Assembly (NCBI GenBank): GCA_049602155.1 | Contig: JBMYRH010000054.1 | Location: 1-14,332 of the forward strand | DNA: 14,332 nt | Direction: 5' to 3' | DNA from: JBMYRH01 sp049602155 | GTDB taxonomy: Bacteria; Myxococcota_A; UBA9042; PHBI01; JBMYRH01 | Notes under the pieces: generated by a model | What the model was told of the DNA's origin: nothing | The model's database searches: none | What the model saw: only the letters and a program-made list of their open reading frames with translations | Shown here: positions 12,401 through 14,332 of the stretch, in pieces | Layout: the number at the start of each line of letters is the position of its first letter | How positions within the stretch are numbered: the stretch's first letter is position 1 | Made by a program: the position numbers and the translations under genes

Positions 12401-14332
12401 CTGAAGAGCCCCCCCTCGCCCGGGGAGAGCGGAAAGAGGTACCCTTGGTCCACAGAGAAGAGCGGAAAGAATTTCACCACAGGGCTCGTCGCGGGCTGCG
12501 GCCTAAAGAGGAAGCGTGGCATGACCTGAGCGGGATCCGACGTCCAGGTGCTCTGCTCCCACTTGGGCACAACGGTGCCATCTGTGCAGATGTTGCCGCC
12601 GTCGCAGGTGAGGCCATCGTCGCATGCGCCGCCTGCAGCGCATGGCCCGCCGAGAGAGCCCTCGGGGAGTGCTGGCTCGGTTCCAGGGGAGGGAAGAGGC
12701 GCTGGGCCGAAGAGATCGAGGCTGGCCCCGAGTGATGGGTTGATGAGGTGGACCTTGGCCCAGGGGAGGCAGCTCGTGAAGTCTGCCTCGTCCAGATCGA
12801 AGCCGGGGAAGCACCCGCACTCGGCCTGACCGCCAGGGAGGGTGCCAACGCAGCGGTGCGCGCACCCGCCGTTCGGGCTCGCTGCGCAGGCGTCCTCTGT
12901 CGTGCAGAGCCCGTCGGTCGCCACGACGTCAGCCGGGCACGCGCAGACAAACCCGCCCTCGGTGTTTGTGCATGTTGCGCTGGAGTCACAGCCCGCGGTG
13001 CCGAGCGCGCACTCATCGATGTCGGTGCACCCCGCCAACCCGTCGCCTTCAAAGCCATCGAGGCAGACGCAGCCAGGCTCGCCCCCCTCCGTCGTGCCGC
13101 ACTCAGCGTGAGCACCGCAGTACTTGCCATCGACGCACCACGCCCGCTCGATCCGCCAATAGGTCGTCGGCTTAGAGGGGCCAGCGTGGCTGTGGTCTTT
13201 CAGGTGCGGGGACTGGATGCTCACGAGGCCTTCGAAGGCATCGTCAGCGCCTGTCGACGCATAGACCTGATAGTGGAACGCTGGTGCGTAGGCGCCGCCT
13301 TGGTCCATCGATGCGAGGCGAAGCTCACCCTCTGAGCTCAGGCTCAGGCGCCAGCCGCAGCGTAGCTCATTCCAGCCCTCAGGGACCTCGTCGCCGACCA
13401 TCTTGACCGGCAGGGTCCAATCTTGCCCTGAGCCCCACGGGGAAGGTGGCGCGCAGAGCCTGTAACTCCCCTCGCAGCCCTCAGCGAGCCCATAGAGCGC
13501 ACACGCCTCTGGCGCCACCTCGGCGGTGAAGACATAGCCCTGAGCGACCTCACCAGGGGCGAGCGGGGCGCTCGAGGCGACAAAACTCCATGCGCCGCTC
13601 ACCTCGTCCTGGACATAGTCGAGGACGCGCTTGACTGGGCTCGGCGTCATGACGAAGCGCAGCGCGGGGCTTTGGGCGACCGCGTGGGAGGTCAACCCGT
13701 CCCATAAGCTCACCGGAGTGCTCTCGAGGTCCTCGGGCCGCCACAGAAAGCGCAGCGCCTCGCCTTGGCCTTCGGGCACATCGGCGAAGATGCCTTGACC
13801 GCTCGCGCCCCCTGGCGCGCTCAGCCCAAGCGCGCCGTCAAAGGCGGTGTTGACGAAGATGAGAGCCTCCCAGGGCTCGCAGGCGTAGCCGTCCGCGGCC
13901 AGGTCAAAGCCTGGGTAACACGCGCACGACGCGGTGCCTTGGGGGCTGGTGCCGACGCAGCGTTGCTCGCAGCCGCCGTTATCGGTAAGCACGCATGCGT
14001 TGACGACGACGCAGCTCTGGCCATCGCCAGACGATCCGAGCTTGCACGCGCACTCGAAGCCTCCAAAGGTGTTCGTGCAGGTCGCGTGCTGGTCACAGGT
14101 CGCGGTGCCGAGCGCGCACTCATCGACGTCAAGCTCGCAGACTGCACCCTCAAAGCCAGCTGTGCACTCGCAGACAAAGCTCGCCACGCCATCGGTGCAG
14201 GTGCCGCCATTCTGGCAAGGGTCGCCTGCGCACTCGTCGATATCGACCTCGCAGACATCGCCCTCAAAGCCCGCTGCGCACTCGCAGACAAAGCTCGCCA
14301 CGCCATCGGTGCAGGTGCCGCCATTCTGGCAA
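466..14332 (-). CDS. Giant EGF / repeated Cys-module surface or secreted protein (5' end outside window)
   Basis: A single reading frame stays open for 13.8 kb with no frameshift and ends at TGA (466-468). It is open through the right edge: codons above the GTG at 14301 continue a canonical EGF (CQNGGTCTDGV), so that GTG is internal and the real start and any signal peptide lie outside. Domains (residues from 14301): EGF array 1-143; eleven copies of an unnamed Cys module (from 144, 514, 947, 1424, 1675, 1974, 2268, 2518, 2790, 3120 and 3669), each preceded by EGF/cEGF domains; an LNR-like motif 3706-3738; a Cys-rich linker of about 60 residues before thrombospondin type-3 repeats 3953-4044; and an unassigned tail 4045-4611. 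EGF domains in this density imply export and an oxidising location. No protease, glycosidase or other catalytic motif is visible. Likely role, by inference, is a calcium-stiffened adhesin or fibre. Extracellular location is well supported; function is unknown. Confidence 0.95.
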   Translation of the reverse strand, partial: CQNGGTCTDGVASFVCECAAGFEGDVCEVDIDECAGDPCQNGGTCTDGVASFVCECTAGFEGAVCELDVDECALGTATCDQHATCTNTFGGFECACKLGSSGDGQSCVVVNACVLTDNGGCEQRCVGTSPQGTASCACYPGFDLAADGYACEPWEALIFVNTAFDGALGLSAPGGASGQGIFADVPEGQGEALRFLWRPEDLESTPVSLWDGLTSHAVAQSPALRFVMTPSPVKRVLDYVQDEVSGAWSFVASSAPLAPGEVAQGYVFTAEVAPEACALYGLAEGCEGSYRLCAPPSPWGSGQDWTLPVKMVGDEVPEGWNELRCGWRLSLSSEGELRLASMDQGGAYAPAFHYQVYASTGADDAFEGLVSIQSPHLKDHSHAGPSKPTTYWRIERAWCVDGKYCGAHAECGTTEGGEPGCVCLDGFEGDGLAGCTDIDECALGTAGCDSSATCTNTEGGFVCACPADVVATDGLCTTEDACAASPNGGCAHRCVGTLPGGQAECGCFPGFDLDEADFTSCLPWAKVHLINPSLGASLDLFGPAPLPSPGTEPALPEGSLGGPCAAGGACDDGLTCDGGNICTDGTVVPKWEQSTWTSDPAQVMPRFLFRPQPATSPVVKFFPLFSVDQGYLFPLSPGEGGLFSIAESPFKVRDSYLPVSPEDPDGPKDWVTELVELGPDEPPVTFTFTMTLQANQCASRGLSPGCAGDYRLCAPAEGEDWTLALRGESPEASEAWEGLRCMWSVHTQADGGIVLARPRAHETCLDNVCTPKDQLGPTPTIRRAAYSLETRLYDPALQNASWDGQDYSYKQSQGWSAPFWQIQRGTWCTAALEQCGANSACVESAEGVSLCECLEGYTGDAVAGCTDIDECALEQGPCDPLAACTNTSGGFVCECPLGTTGDGLACEMEDACTFEPYGPNGGCGHICEGTAPDGSALCACFPGFDLSPSDGATCTPWPSVLLENTAMHTALSLVAPDGDEGYWNPLDPTYNYSPQTTWSDLAPSENAAPRFSWRPVSSDKLVQVMHGDAYYYPSAPALRFEMTPYLFKNVLRFISGWTVVTEAIDATDPPTAFTFTATLEESECATYTLEPGCAGEYRLCRTTPDYHRWTLPYRKTEADTPGGWDEGECAWVLRLAAEGEVQLVPFAEVAHAKCHPTDGCWDYFTPGQLDTWVDDNFVGNLTSPGFETWSEADETSGPGWSKPATTFLSQEGLLDTDLNSPTTLWRITPGACTPHNGLCGENAECSEEAECLCLEGYEGDPLAGCQDLDECALSSPPCSAGALCTNTVGGFECACEPGFKDDGSSCVDVDECQLGAHDCGPHAACKNLPGGYYCACEPGFQGDGYTCLDVDECAAGLDACDEDALCINGPGDYSCLCPAGMTGDGMTCTPAAACEVDNGACQQRCEGAMVGAPTCSCEPGFELQADGVSCLLPHASRLYHVAEEGYLDFTHLPPSVSEPFSFVSTPPEGFDDGYIGRAISLWQVEGTHDVFHLELAEYEGPCADGSVNAECPLYYRVCVDLSEGGAWRAESETFLSGQSAGWDSPQCRWRILELGEGTLLLESAIDAPYWEGVPRVLSCDTPSTCRLTTDLGDPRARFIIDRDDCAAGTAGCAFGATCEDSSPAGQNCTCMPPYVGDGQSCTANPCEYQNGGCSQLCAGIAEDGSALCDCQPGFALGDDGASCVAEAGLHLCQVTGGRCLDQAGLMTADDTWTPLGAPVVLSGHPAEPGAIAIQVDHTFEGWGYCGGVTESCVRPVSLCASADGAMSASLEDLQGLLPTRCAWRVEAQPEGTLRLKNLWHQTDPMFTAGDTPTPGFLRCLPEATEAGHCSFVSPDGPNEHTHFELIAPTYPCQGDAPLCASGALCHDVASQPGFVCACPPGFEGDPSELAGPGCTLIPGSCEVDPSPCDQNAYCETVDADTGAYTCTCWPPYEGDGYTTCQLPPGSGTCNAAGGAVNQGCEHFCYGTCSCLHGFRLAADGKSCEREPFTTLRHDTSGLFLGLSDDTPRVFTWREEAQHVPLQPVGWPEGSELLVTDDFVTMSIVASAPEGPCADGSVGLGCPSTYKLCVDATASPPSLITLEQNALTGTPEGWFEPMCEWHVFKHDALTNEPLLTATQTAMATQHGVALRNRALEVDALYSATAHPAYQTPRLTCDAESGELTCQADAQAQGELPPAEGLFVLGVDECQGGTAVCDPNATCVDLLEGYRCTCDEGFVETGDYLTPWDWVNSPKCAPYDACAEADHGCAQRCVGTSEGLEPLCGCFSGFVLAEDGTTCVAAGPLRLWTADDSALMVFQYYENWWKPGDPASWQIKSLEPHHCKEERCGQPAEVEPTPFDPARVFVTFTRDDPSCAESEAPCNLLHRFRLCQDGAKHWLPESPEPPANWSDESCAWFVTPTSSDASTWTSAGERVHLSVGPEYNAIGAECDHQWCSLALHVYATDIVFALDECAAGTADCGPNARCQDTQGGFECQCLEGFEREGDLCVQVDFCVTENGGCAQLCQTLDDAPACECYPGFELQPDGVSCLGKDHQHLYHEARSSFVVPDGVSTESGYILGAPTLAQSGAWPLRLVEGHAPQTVLLAYDVSPEASLCEPGDTHPFKVCEGTYILCNEGFTSLSSGEPRLQWEGVGTGLPGGESFGEALGADYESGACSWIIEPAADGQFRLQSYPHATYWDDYLGSNKGLDAFRLACHGEEASCRWSLDTADPATLFRIDADECALGTDPCDDNASCANGGQGAVCTCDEGYEGDGLNCALSNGCVVNNGGCPQLCMSDDEANVTCACAPGFEAASEDGTACVEREGLRLRGVDGAWLASQAIWGEVPAIYPEARFSPFMEQADQVRLLGVSQPEGPPRYAIAVQPDALEGAYLCASSTAGWETRPVVRFLEPGAIIDQCLWRMLPNQNGAHFALESPWAKAFIETQYPLHPRRIFLDWDMGQVRLSTTPKDFALSADACLTGQYSCPDQSFCVAGADDLAYSCECHAGYAWTGEETCALIDQCQDGQNGGCEQTCQPGLPGEVVCGCSLGYHIDPEGEGTTCALSNACLDGQNAGCEQLCVPDLVQPGVRTCGCLTGYYLDPQGDGTTCITSDACASENGGCEQICSASGPSIVTCGCVSGFELAADGQSCTQVEEGAEWLIPSQESAQALVPPSGVRVKLRHISSERYLGLDKLCRTRDESFAAPTPEGFDYCARDGDPELGEVLGYTTCGWSGSGNEMSPQSDAGSYPLELITAKDHVFSYGHHCGSCAEGQVCAIDPQDNAWPTGVCVPAAECTPSCEGKACGDDGCGGTCGTCNSASFCSGGACHPACYETALVAGELQRIYPAWPTGLSRRGGDVMMAPALPFVDAEYPKLLAPPSYTFTLYDRPGRCADDETQERSDACVERYRLCKDPAYGAATTWVSEYDQPASFFDGRSCAWQLAAHDLGAEGEVALTNVEDIREDFHQKASYTTDYPGEGDAPWMCIDGEDNDGDGRVDCGDLECLQTVLCAAERDFGLAYEEVFGLYTGASNKESTRWQLELSCPADAKCSPHRACTATPGNDASTLIDGIWSDPRYLCAEACPQGLRPHGPFACVDIDECTEDPDICGGTQAATCRNVHASFRCECKEGYARDILAGEVMCTPADACSYFNAGCEDHCTTDVEGTALCSCLFDGTANVAGQLTSGLKGDGKTCDRSDPWSFQRAEPLEGSNAQPFLGRAREIVALDACPAGQIRDCTNTYCTTEGLLHNGQCEPELACANYDFDGGDCGPQAQSTPKPEPLQVFPVSTAYQGEGQLFISDVTPATLTGVNTRGYWIAQAGLPPEFLCVRGNGWGNAWSLEFRSDQNQWQCLWHFDFLDEGAEEGETRFRLVHYPSHADAWGEKRYMNCDTELCQLVDSPDDAEVFTARTWDSFTQEQYGRCNDATQCPERPCQVADCRPIVEGFDLKGCHYEPILGGSCTSYSNEAGLCVSGVCEAGLSNALDFDGDGLLDPVDPCPFVADDDLDAEDLDTDGDGLPDACDLCPEIPLAEGQSAHPDVDGDGAGDDCDLCPETFNPDPNKAQSDIDGDGVGDICDLEGLSALCAQSLYDNSCPQSLKVTDSEGADDAYPFNCGVEGAEGFEQEVCAEPCLQGRMFVLEQALEFPMTQLTPAITGPILGDAEVFLRELSRFPSAWAGHYPECESDEACANPDLWADYGAAPSGVTCAPAGALGQRCLPKVRADWHARLKSASDALSCASLDAYEFQQTSLKPDVYLVKTPEGTFSAGPGALQDHFKTSGPVYLIARQKPEDCETRLQSRSVKLFKVENHFEFPVTFWVGRPSAPTERMWWTLLPGEEISFNAHGDVEIYVTTLEHKIAADRLPDHSAPKHWQGSADKGYRPDKVDQGTTAGATFVYPILSYYDPKNPEHAKFIVSQRTGSAQKALDVMRYPNYFKLGIPLGAQTNGMAELTMYNHGELQCLCDWAEPECKDDWDDYRTGLKIATIVAQAVLAAAGGLEETSNNKVPTHWQEFAIEQGVDLYFDYAETKAMGADWSFGACDGLDEGEAPSAWCQDLLTDVNEAIVSTAGALVDAICDPLCDAQSACLAPDGAGRVEARFLCMALCEGGALGTPLEVLESVTQCQEGTVCSDENFSWVSGCVAP
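469..2169 (-). other. Unassigned C-terminal region (residues 4045-4611)
   Basis: 567 residues after the calcium repeats without EGF or Cys-module copies. Paired cysteines persist at both ends (for example CAQSLYDNSC and the last 60 residues), so it is probably exported. Residues 4270-4319 (VKLFKVENHFEFPVTFW to GDVEIYV) look like a small beta-sandwich. Residues 4449-4466 (LKIATIVAQAVLAAAGGL) are a hydrophobic stretch, too Ala-rich and uncharged around it to be a convincing anchor. No LPXTG, PEP-CTERM, MYXO-CTERM or autotransporter ending is present. Function not recognised. Confidence 0.6.
2170..2445 (-). other. Thrombospondin type-3 calcium repeats (residues 3953-4044)
   Basis: Three to four units, DFDGDGLLDPVDPC, DTDGDGLPDACDLCP, DVDGDGAGDDCDLCP and DIDGDGVGDICD, show the D-x-D-G-D-G-x-x-D pattern that coordinates calcium in thrombospondins and many bacterial surface proteins. 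They act as a stalk between the repetitive region and the unique C-terminal region. Confidence 0.93.
2662..3297 (-). other. Repeated Cys module, copy 11, with LNR-like insertion (residues 3669-3880)
   Basis: Starts PWSFQRAEPLEGSNAQPF, like the openings of copies 1-3, and ends VFTARTW. Only C3797 (FLC) and C3820 (CLW) of the core remain. C1 and C2 are missing together. The third pair is present as CDTELC. An LNR-like motif sits in the first lobe. Confidence 0.6.
3088..3186 (-). other. LNR (Lin-12/Notch)-like motif (residues 3706-3738)
   Basis: Cysteines at 3706, 3711, 3722, 3728 and 3738, with the diagnostic segments HNGQCEPELAC and YDFDGGDC. NG-x-C followed by DGGDC is the hallmark of Notch/LNR calcium-binding repeats. 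It has five cysteines, one fewer than the classical six, and matches the variant C-x5-C spacing I recall from bacterial proteins. Confidence 0.7.
3766..4944 (-). other. Repeated Cys module, copy 10, expanded or double (residues 3120-3512)
   Basis: The N-terminal part carries VRVKLRHISSERYLGLD (3145-3161), close to the opening strands of beta-trefoil lobes, but lacks the usual cysteine core. A Cys-rich insert (3263-3300, including CGDDGCGGTCGTC) follows. A normal core then appears: C3361, C3373, C3380 (YRLC) and C3407 (CAW). The third-pair position is taken by CIDGEDNDGDGRVDCGDLEC (3454-3473), an acidic Asp-rich loop likely to bind calcium. It ends at TRWQLEL. It may be a degenerate copy fused to a complete one. 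Confidence 0.6.
4402..4515 (-). other. Cys-rich insert with CGDDGCGGTCGTC motif (residues 3263-3300)
   Basis: Pattern C-x3-C-x4-C-x4-C-x3-C-x2-C-x5-C, reading CTPSCEGKACGDDGCGGTC and then GTCNSASFCSGGACHPAC. I recall similar short Cys/Gly motifs as common linkers in secreted proteins of Myxococcota, and cannot confirm that here. No enzymatic role is implied. Confidence 0.6.
4945..5337 (-). other. Three tandem LDL-receptor-type cEGF domains (residues 2989-3119)
   Basis: First cysteines at 2991, 3036 and 3083 (DQCQDGQNGGCEQTC, NACLDGQNAGCEQLC, DACASENGGCEQIC) show three successive copies, the first two closely similar and so a likely internal duplication. Elsewhere in the protein only one cEGF stands before each Cys module, so this is the only place where it has multiplied. 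Confidence 0.85.
5470..5934 (-). other. Repeated Cys module, copy 9, cysteine-poor (residues 2790-2944)
   Basis: Starts VEREGLRLRGVDGAWLAS and ends KDFALSA. Only C2862 (YLC) and C2887 (CLW) remain. The first pair (C1, C2) and the third pair (C5, C6) are both absent, while the hydrophobic framework (RFSPF, CLWRML, KDFAL) is kept. It is the shortest copy. Confidence 0.65.
6178..6750 (-). other. Repeated Cys module, copy 8 (residues 2518-2708)
   Basis: Starts LGKDHQHLYHEARSSFVV and ends TLFRIDA. Core cysteines are C2584, C2595, C2602 (YILC) and C2644 (CSW), with a third pair in CHGEEASC. The C3-C4 interval is longer than in the other copies because of a Gly/Ser-rich loop. Confidence 0.7.
6988..7500 (-). 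other. Repeated Cys module, copy 7 (residues 2268-2438)
   Basis: Starts VAAGPLRLWTADDSALMVF and ends DIVFAL, followed at once by DECAAGTADC of the next EGF. Core cysteines are C2343, C2350, C2359 (FRLC) and C2382 (CAW), with a third pair in CDHQWC. Confidence 0.7.
7780..8382 (-). other. Repeated Cys module, copy 6 (residues 1974-2174)
   Basis: Starts after a shortened cEGF at PFTTLRHDTSGLFLGLSDD, where LRxxxxGLFLGL resembles the first strands of a beta-trefoil lobe. Core cysteines are C2042, C2051, C2058 (YKLC) and C2088 (CEW), with a third pair in CDAESGELTC. It ends GLFVLG before the next EGF. Confidence 0.7.
8779..9279 (-). other. Repeated Cys module, copy 5 (residues 1675-1841)
   Basis: Starts AEAGLHLCQVTGGRCLDQAG and ends HFELIAPTYP. 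Core cysteines are C1735, C1742, C1749 (SLC in place of YRLC) and C1771 (CAWRV), with a third pair in CLPEATEAGHC. It also has an extra CxxxxxxC near its N-terminus, making it one of the more divergent copies. Confidence 0.65.
9520..10032 (-). other. Repeated Cys module, copy 4 (residues 1424-1594)
   Basis: Starts HASRLYHVAEEGYLDF and ends ARFIIDRDD, running straight into the next EGF. Core cysteines are C1492, C1501, C1508 (YRVC) and C1537 (CRW), with a third pair in CDTPSTC. It shares the sequence GPCADGSV around C1 with copy 6, marking a second subfamily that is shorter than copies 1-3. Confidence 0.7.
10168..10533 (-). other. Three consecutive calcium-binding EGF domains (residues 1257-1378)
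   Basis: Starts DLDECALSSPPC, DVDECQLGAHDC and DVDECAAGLDAC put the first cysteines at 1261, 1302 and 1343, a regular 41-residue period. Each has the D-x-D-E-C calcium signature and a later C-x-N-x4-[FY]-x-C-x-C segment (for example CTNTVGGFECAC). Directly linked cbEGFs are known from fibrillin and Notch to form calcium-dependent rigid rods. A cEGF and module copy 4 follow. Confidence 0.9.
10639..11463 (-). other. Repeated Cys module, copy 3 (residues 947-1221)
   Basis: Starts PWPSVLLENTAMHTALSL, very like copies 1 and 2, and ends LWRITPGA. Core cysteines are C1074, C1083, C1090 (YRLC) and C1119 (CAW), with a third pair in CHPTDGC. Copies 1-3 form one subfamily by their shared opening and by FTATLEESECATY-type spacing before C1. 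Confidence 0.7.
11851..12762 (-). other. Repeated Cys module, copy 2 (residues 514-817) with Cys-rich insert
   Basis: Starts PWAKVHLINPSLGASLDL and ends WQIQRGTW. Core cysteines are C687, C696, C703 (YRLC) and C731 (CMW), with a third pair in CLDNVC. A small four-cysteine insert (C554, C560, C566, C572; pattern C-x5-C-x5-C-x5-C) interrupts the first lobe and is not found in the other copies. Confidence 0.7.
13138..13872 (-). other. Repeated Cys module, copy 1 (residues 144-388)
   Basis: Starts right after the cEGF at PWEALIFVNTAFDGALGL and ends at YWRIERAW. Core cysteines are C267, C276, C283 (in YRLC) and C315 (in CGW). It lacks the third cysteine pair found in copies 2-8. Aromatic segments at RFLWRP, CGWRLSL and YWRIE occur at roughly regular spacing, as expected for a three-lobed fold. 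Confidence 0.7.
13873..14332 (-). other. N-proximal visible EGF array (residues 1-143 plus upstream codons)
   Basis: Two Notch-style EGF domains (CQNGGTCTDGVASFVCEC) are followed by a calcium-binding EGF beginning DVDECALGTATC and an LDL-receptor-type cEGF (NACVLTDNGGCEQRC to the Cys at 141). The cbEGFs start with the D-x-D-E-C calcium signature. The array continues past the window edge, so the number of EGF domains is a minimum. Confidence 0.9.
14105..14332 (-). repeat. 114-bp tandem repeat encoding 38-aa EGF units
   Basis: Positions 14281-14332 are identical over 52 bases to 14167-14218, an offset of 114 bp. The adjoining blocks 14219-14280 and 14105-14166 are clearly related over 62 bases with scattered substitutions. 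The unit encodes one EGF domain. The window ends inside the repeat, so the array extends further. Confidence 0.9.

Noticed and set aside
14299..14301. GTG as the start codon of the giant gene
   Set aside because: It lies in the middle of an EGF domain (DGVASFVCEC), the frame stays open above it with EGF sequence, and no signal peptide follows.
466..14332. RTX toxin or contact-dependent inhibition protein
   Set aside because: No GGxGxDxxx nonapeptide repeats, no filamentous haemagglutinin repeats, and no recognisable toxin domain at the C-terminus.

Overview
The window is almost entirely one gene: a minus-strand coding sequence that enters at the right edge (14332) already open and ends at a TGA at 466-468. 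At least 4,621 residues are visible and the true start lies outside the window. Base composition is GC-rich. The protein combines many EGF domains, a Notch/LNR-like motif, thrombospondin type-3 calcium repeats and short Cys-rich motifs such as CGDDGCGGTCGTC and CIDGEDNDGDGRVDC. In bacteria that mix suggests a predatory or social Myxococcota-type lineage (Myxococcales, Bradymonadales or relatives). This is inference from domain style; no taxonomic marker is present.

Residue numbers below count from the in-frame GTG at 14301, which is a convenient origin and not the real start. From right to left on the map (N- to C-terminus) the protein reads as follows. First comes an EGF array whose outermost part is a nearly perfect 114-bp (38-aa) tandem repeat cut by the window edge. 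Next comes a long series in which one or more EGF domains, then an LDL-receptor-type cEGF domain, lead directly into a 150-300-residue module that recurs 11 times. This module does not match a family I can name. It has up to three cysteine pairs, a YRLC motif and a CxW motif, and some copies look beta-trefoil-like. After the last module come a Cys-rich linker, three to four thrombospondin type-3 calcium repeats (residues 3953-4044) and a 567-residue C-terminal region without a recognisable domain.

The most unusual element is the repeated module. Copies that lose a cysteine lose its presumed partner as well (C1 with C2 in modules 9 and 11; C5 with C6 in modules 1 and 9), which predicts the disulfide pattern and argues that the module is a real, independently folding secreted domain. 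Taken together the visible features fit a very long, disulfide-rich, calcium-stiffened extracellular fibre or adhesin carrying many possible ligand-binding heads.

Positions 1-465, downstream of the stop, hold no convincing gene. They contain several families of short direct repeats: an exact 24-bp pair, a degenerate CCTGGRTCGGGGCTATT-like array and a 26-bp-spaced pair. No clear intrinsic terminator is visible. No RNA gene, mobile element or CRISPR array was found.
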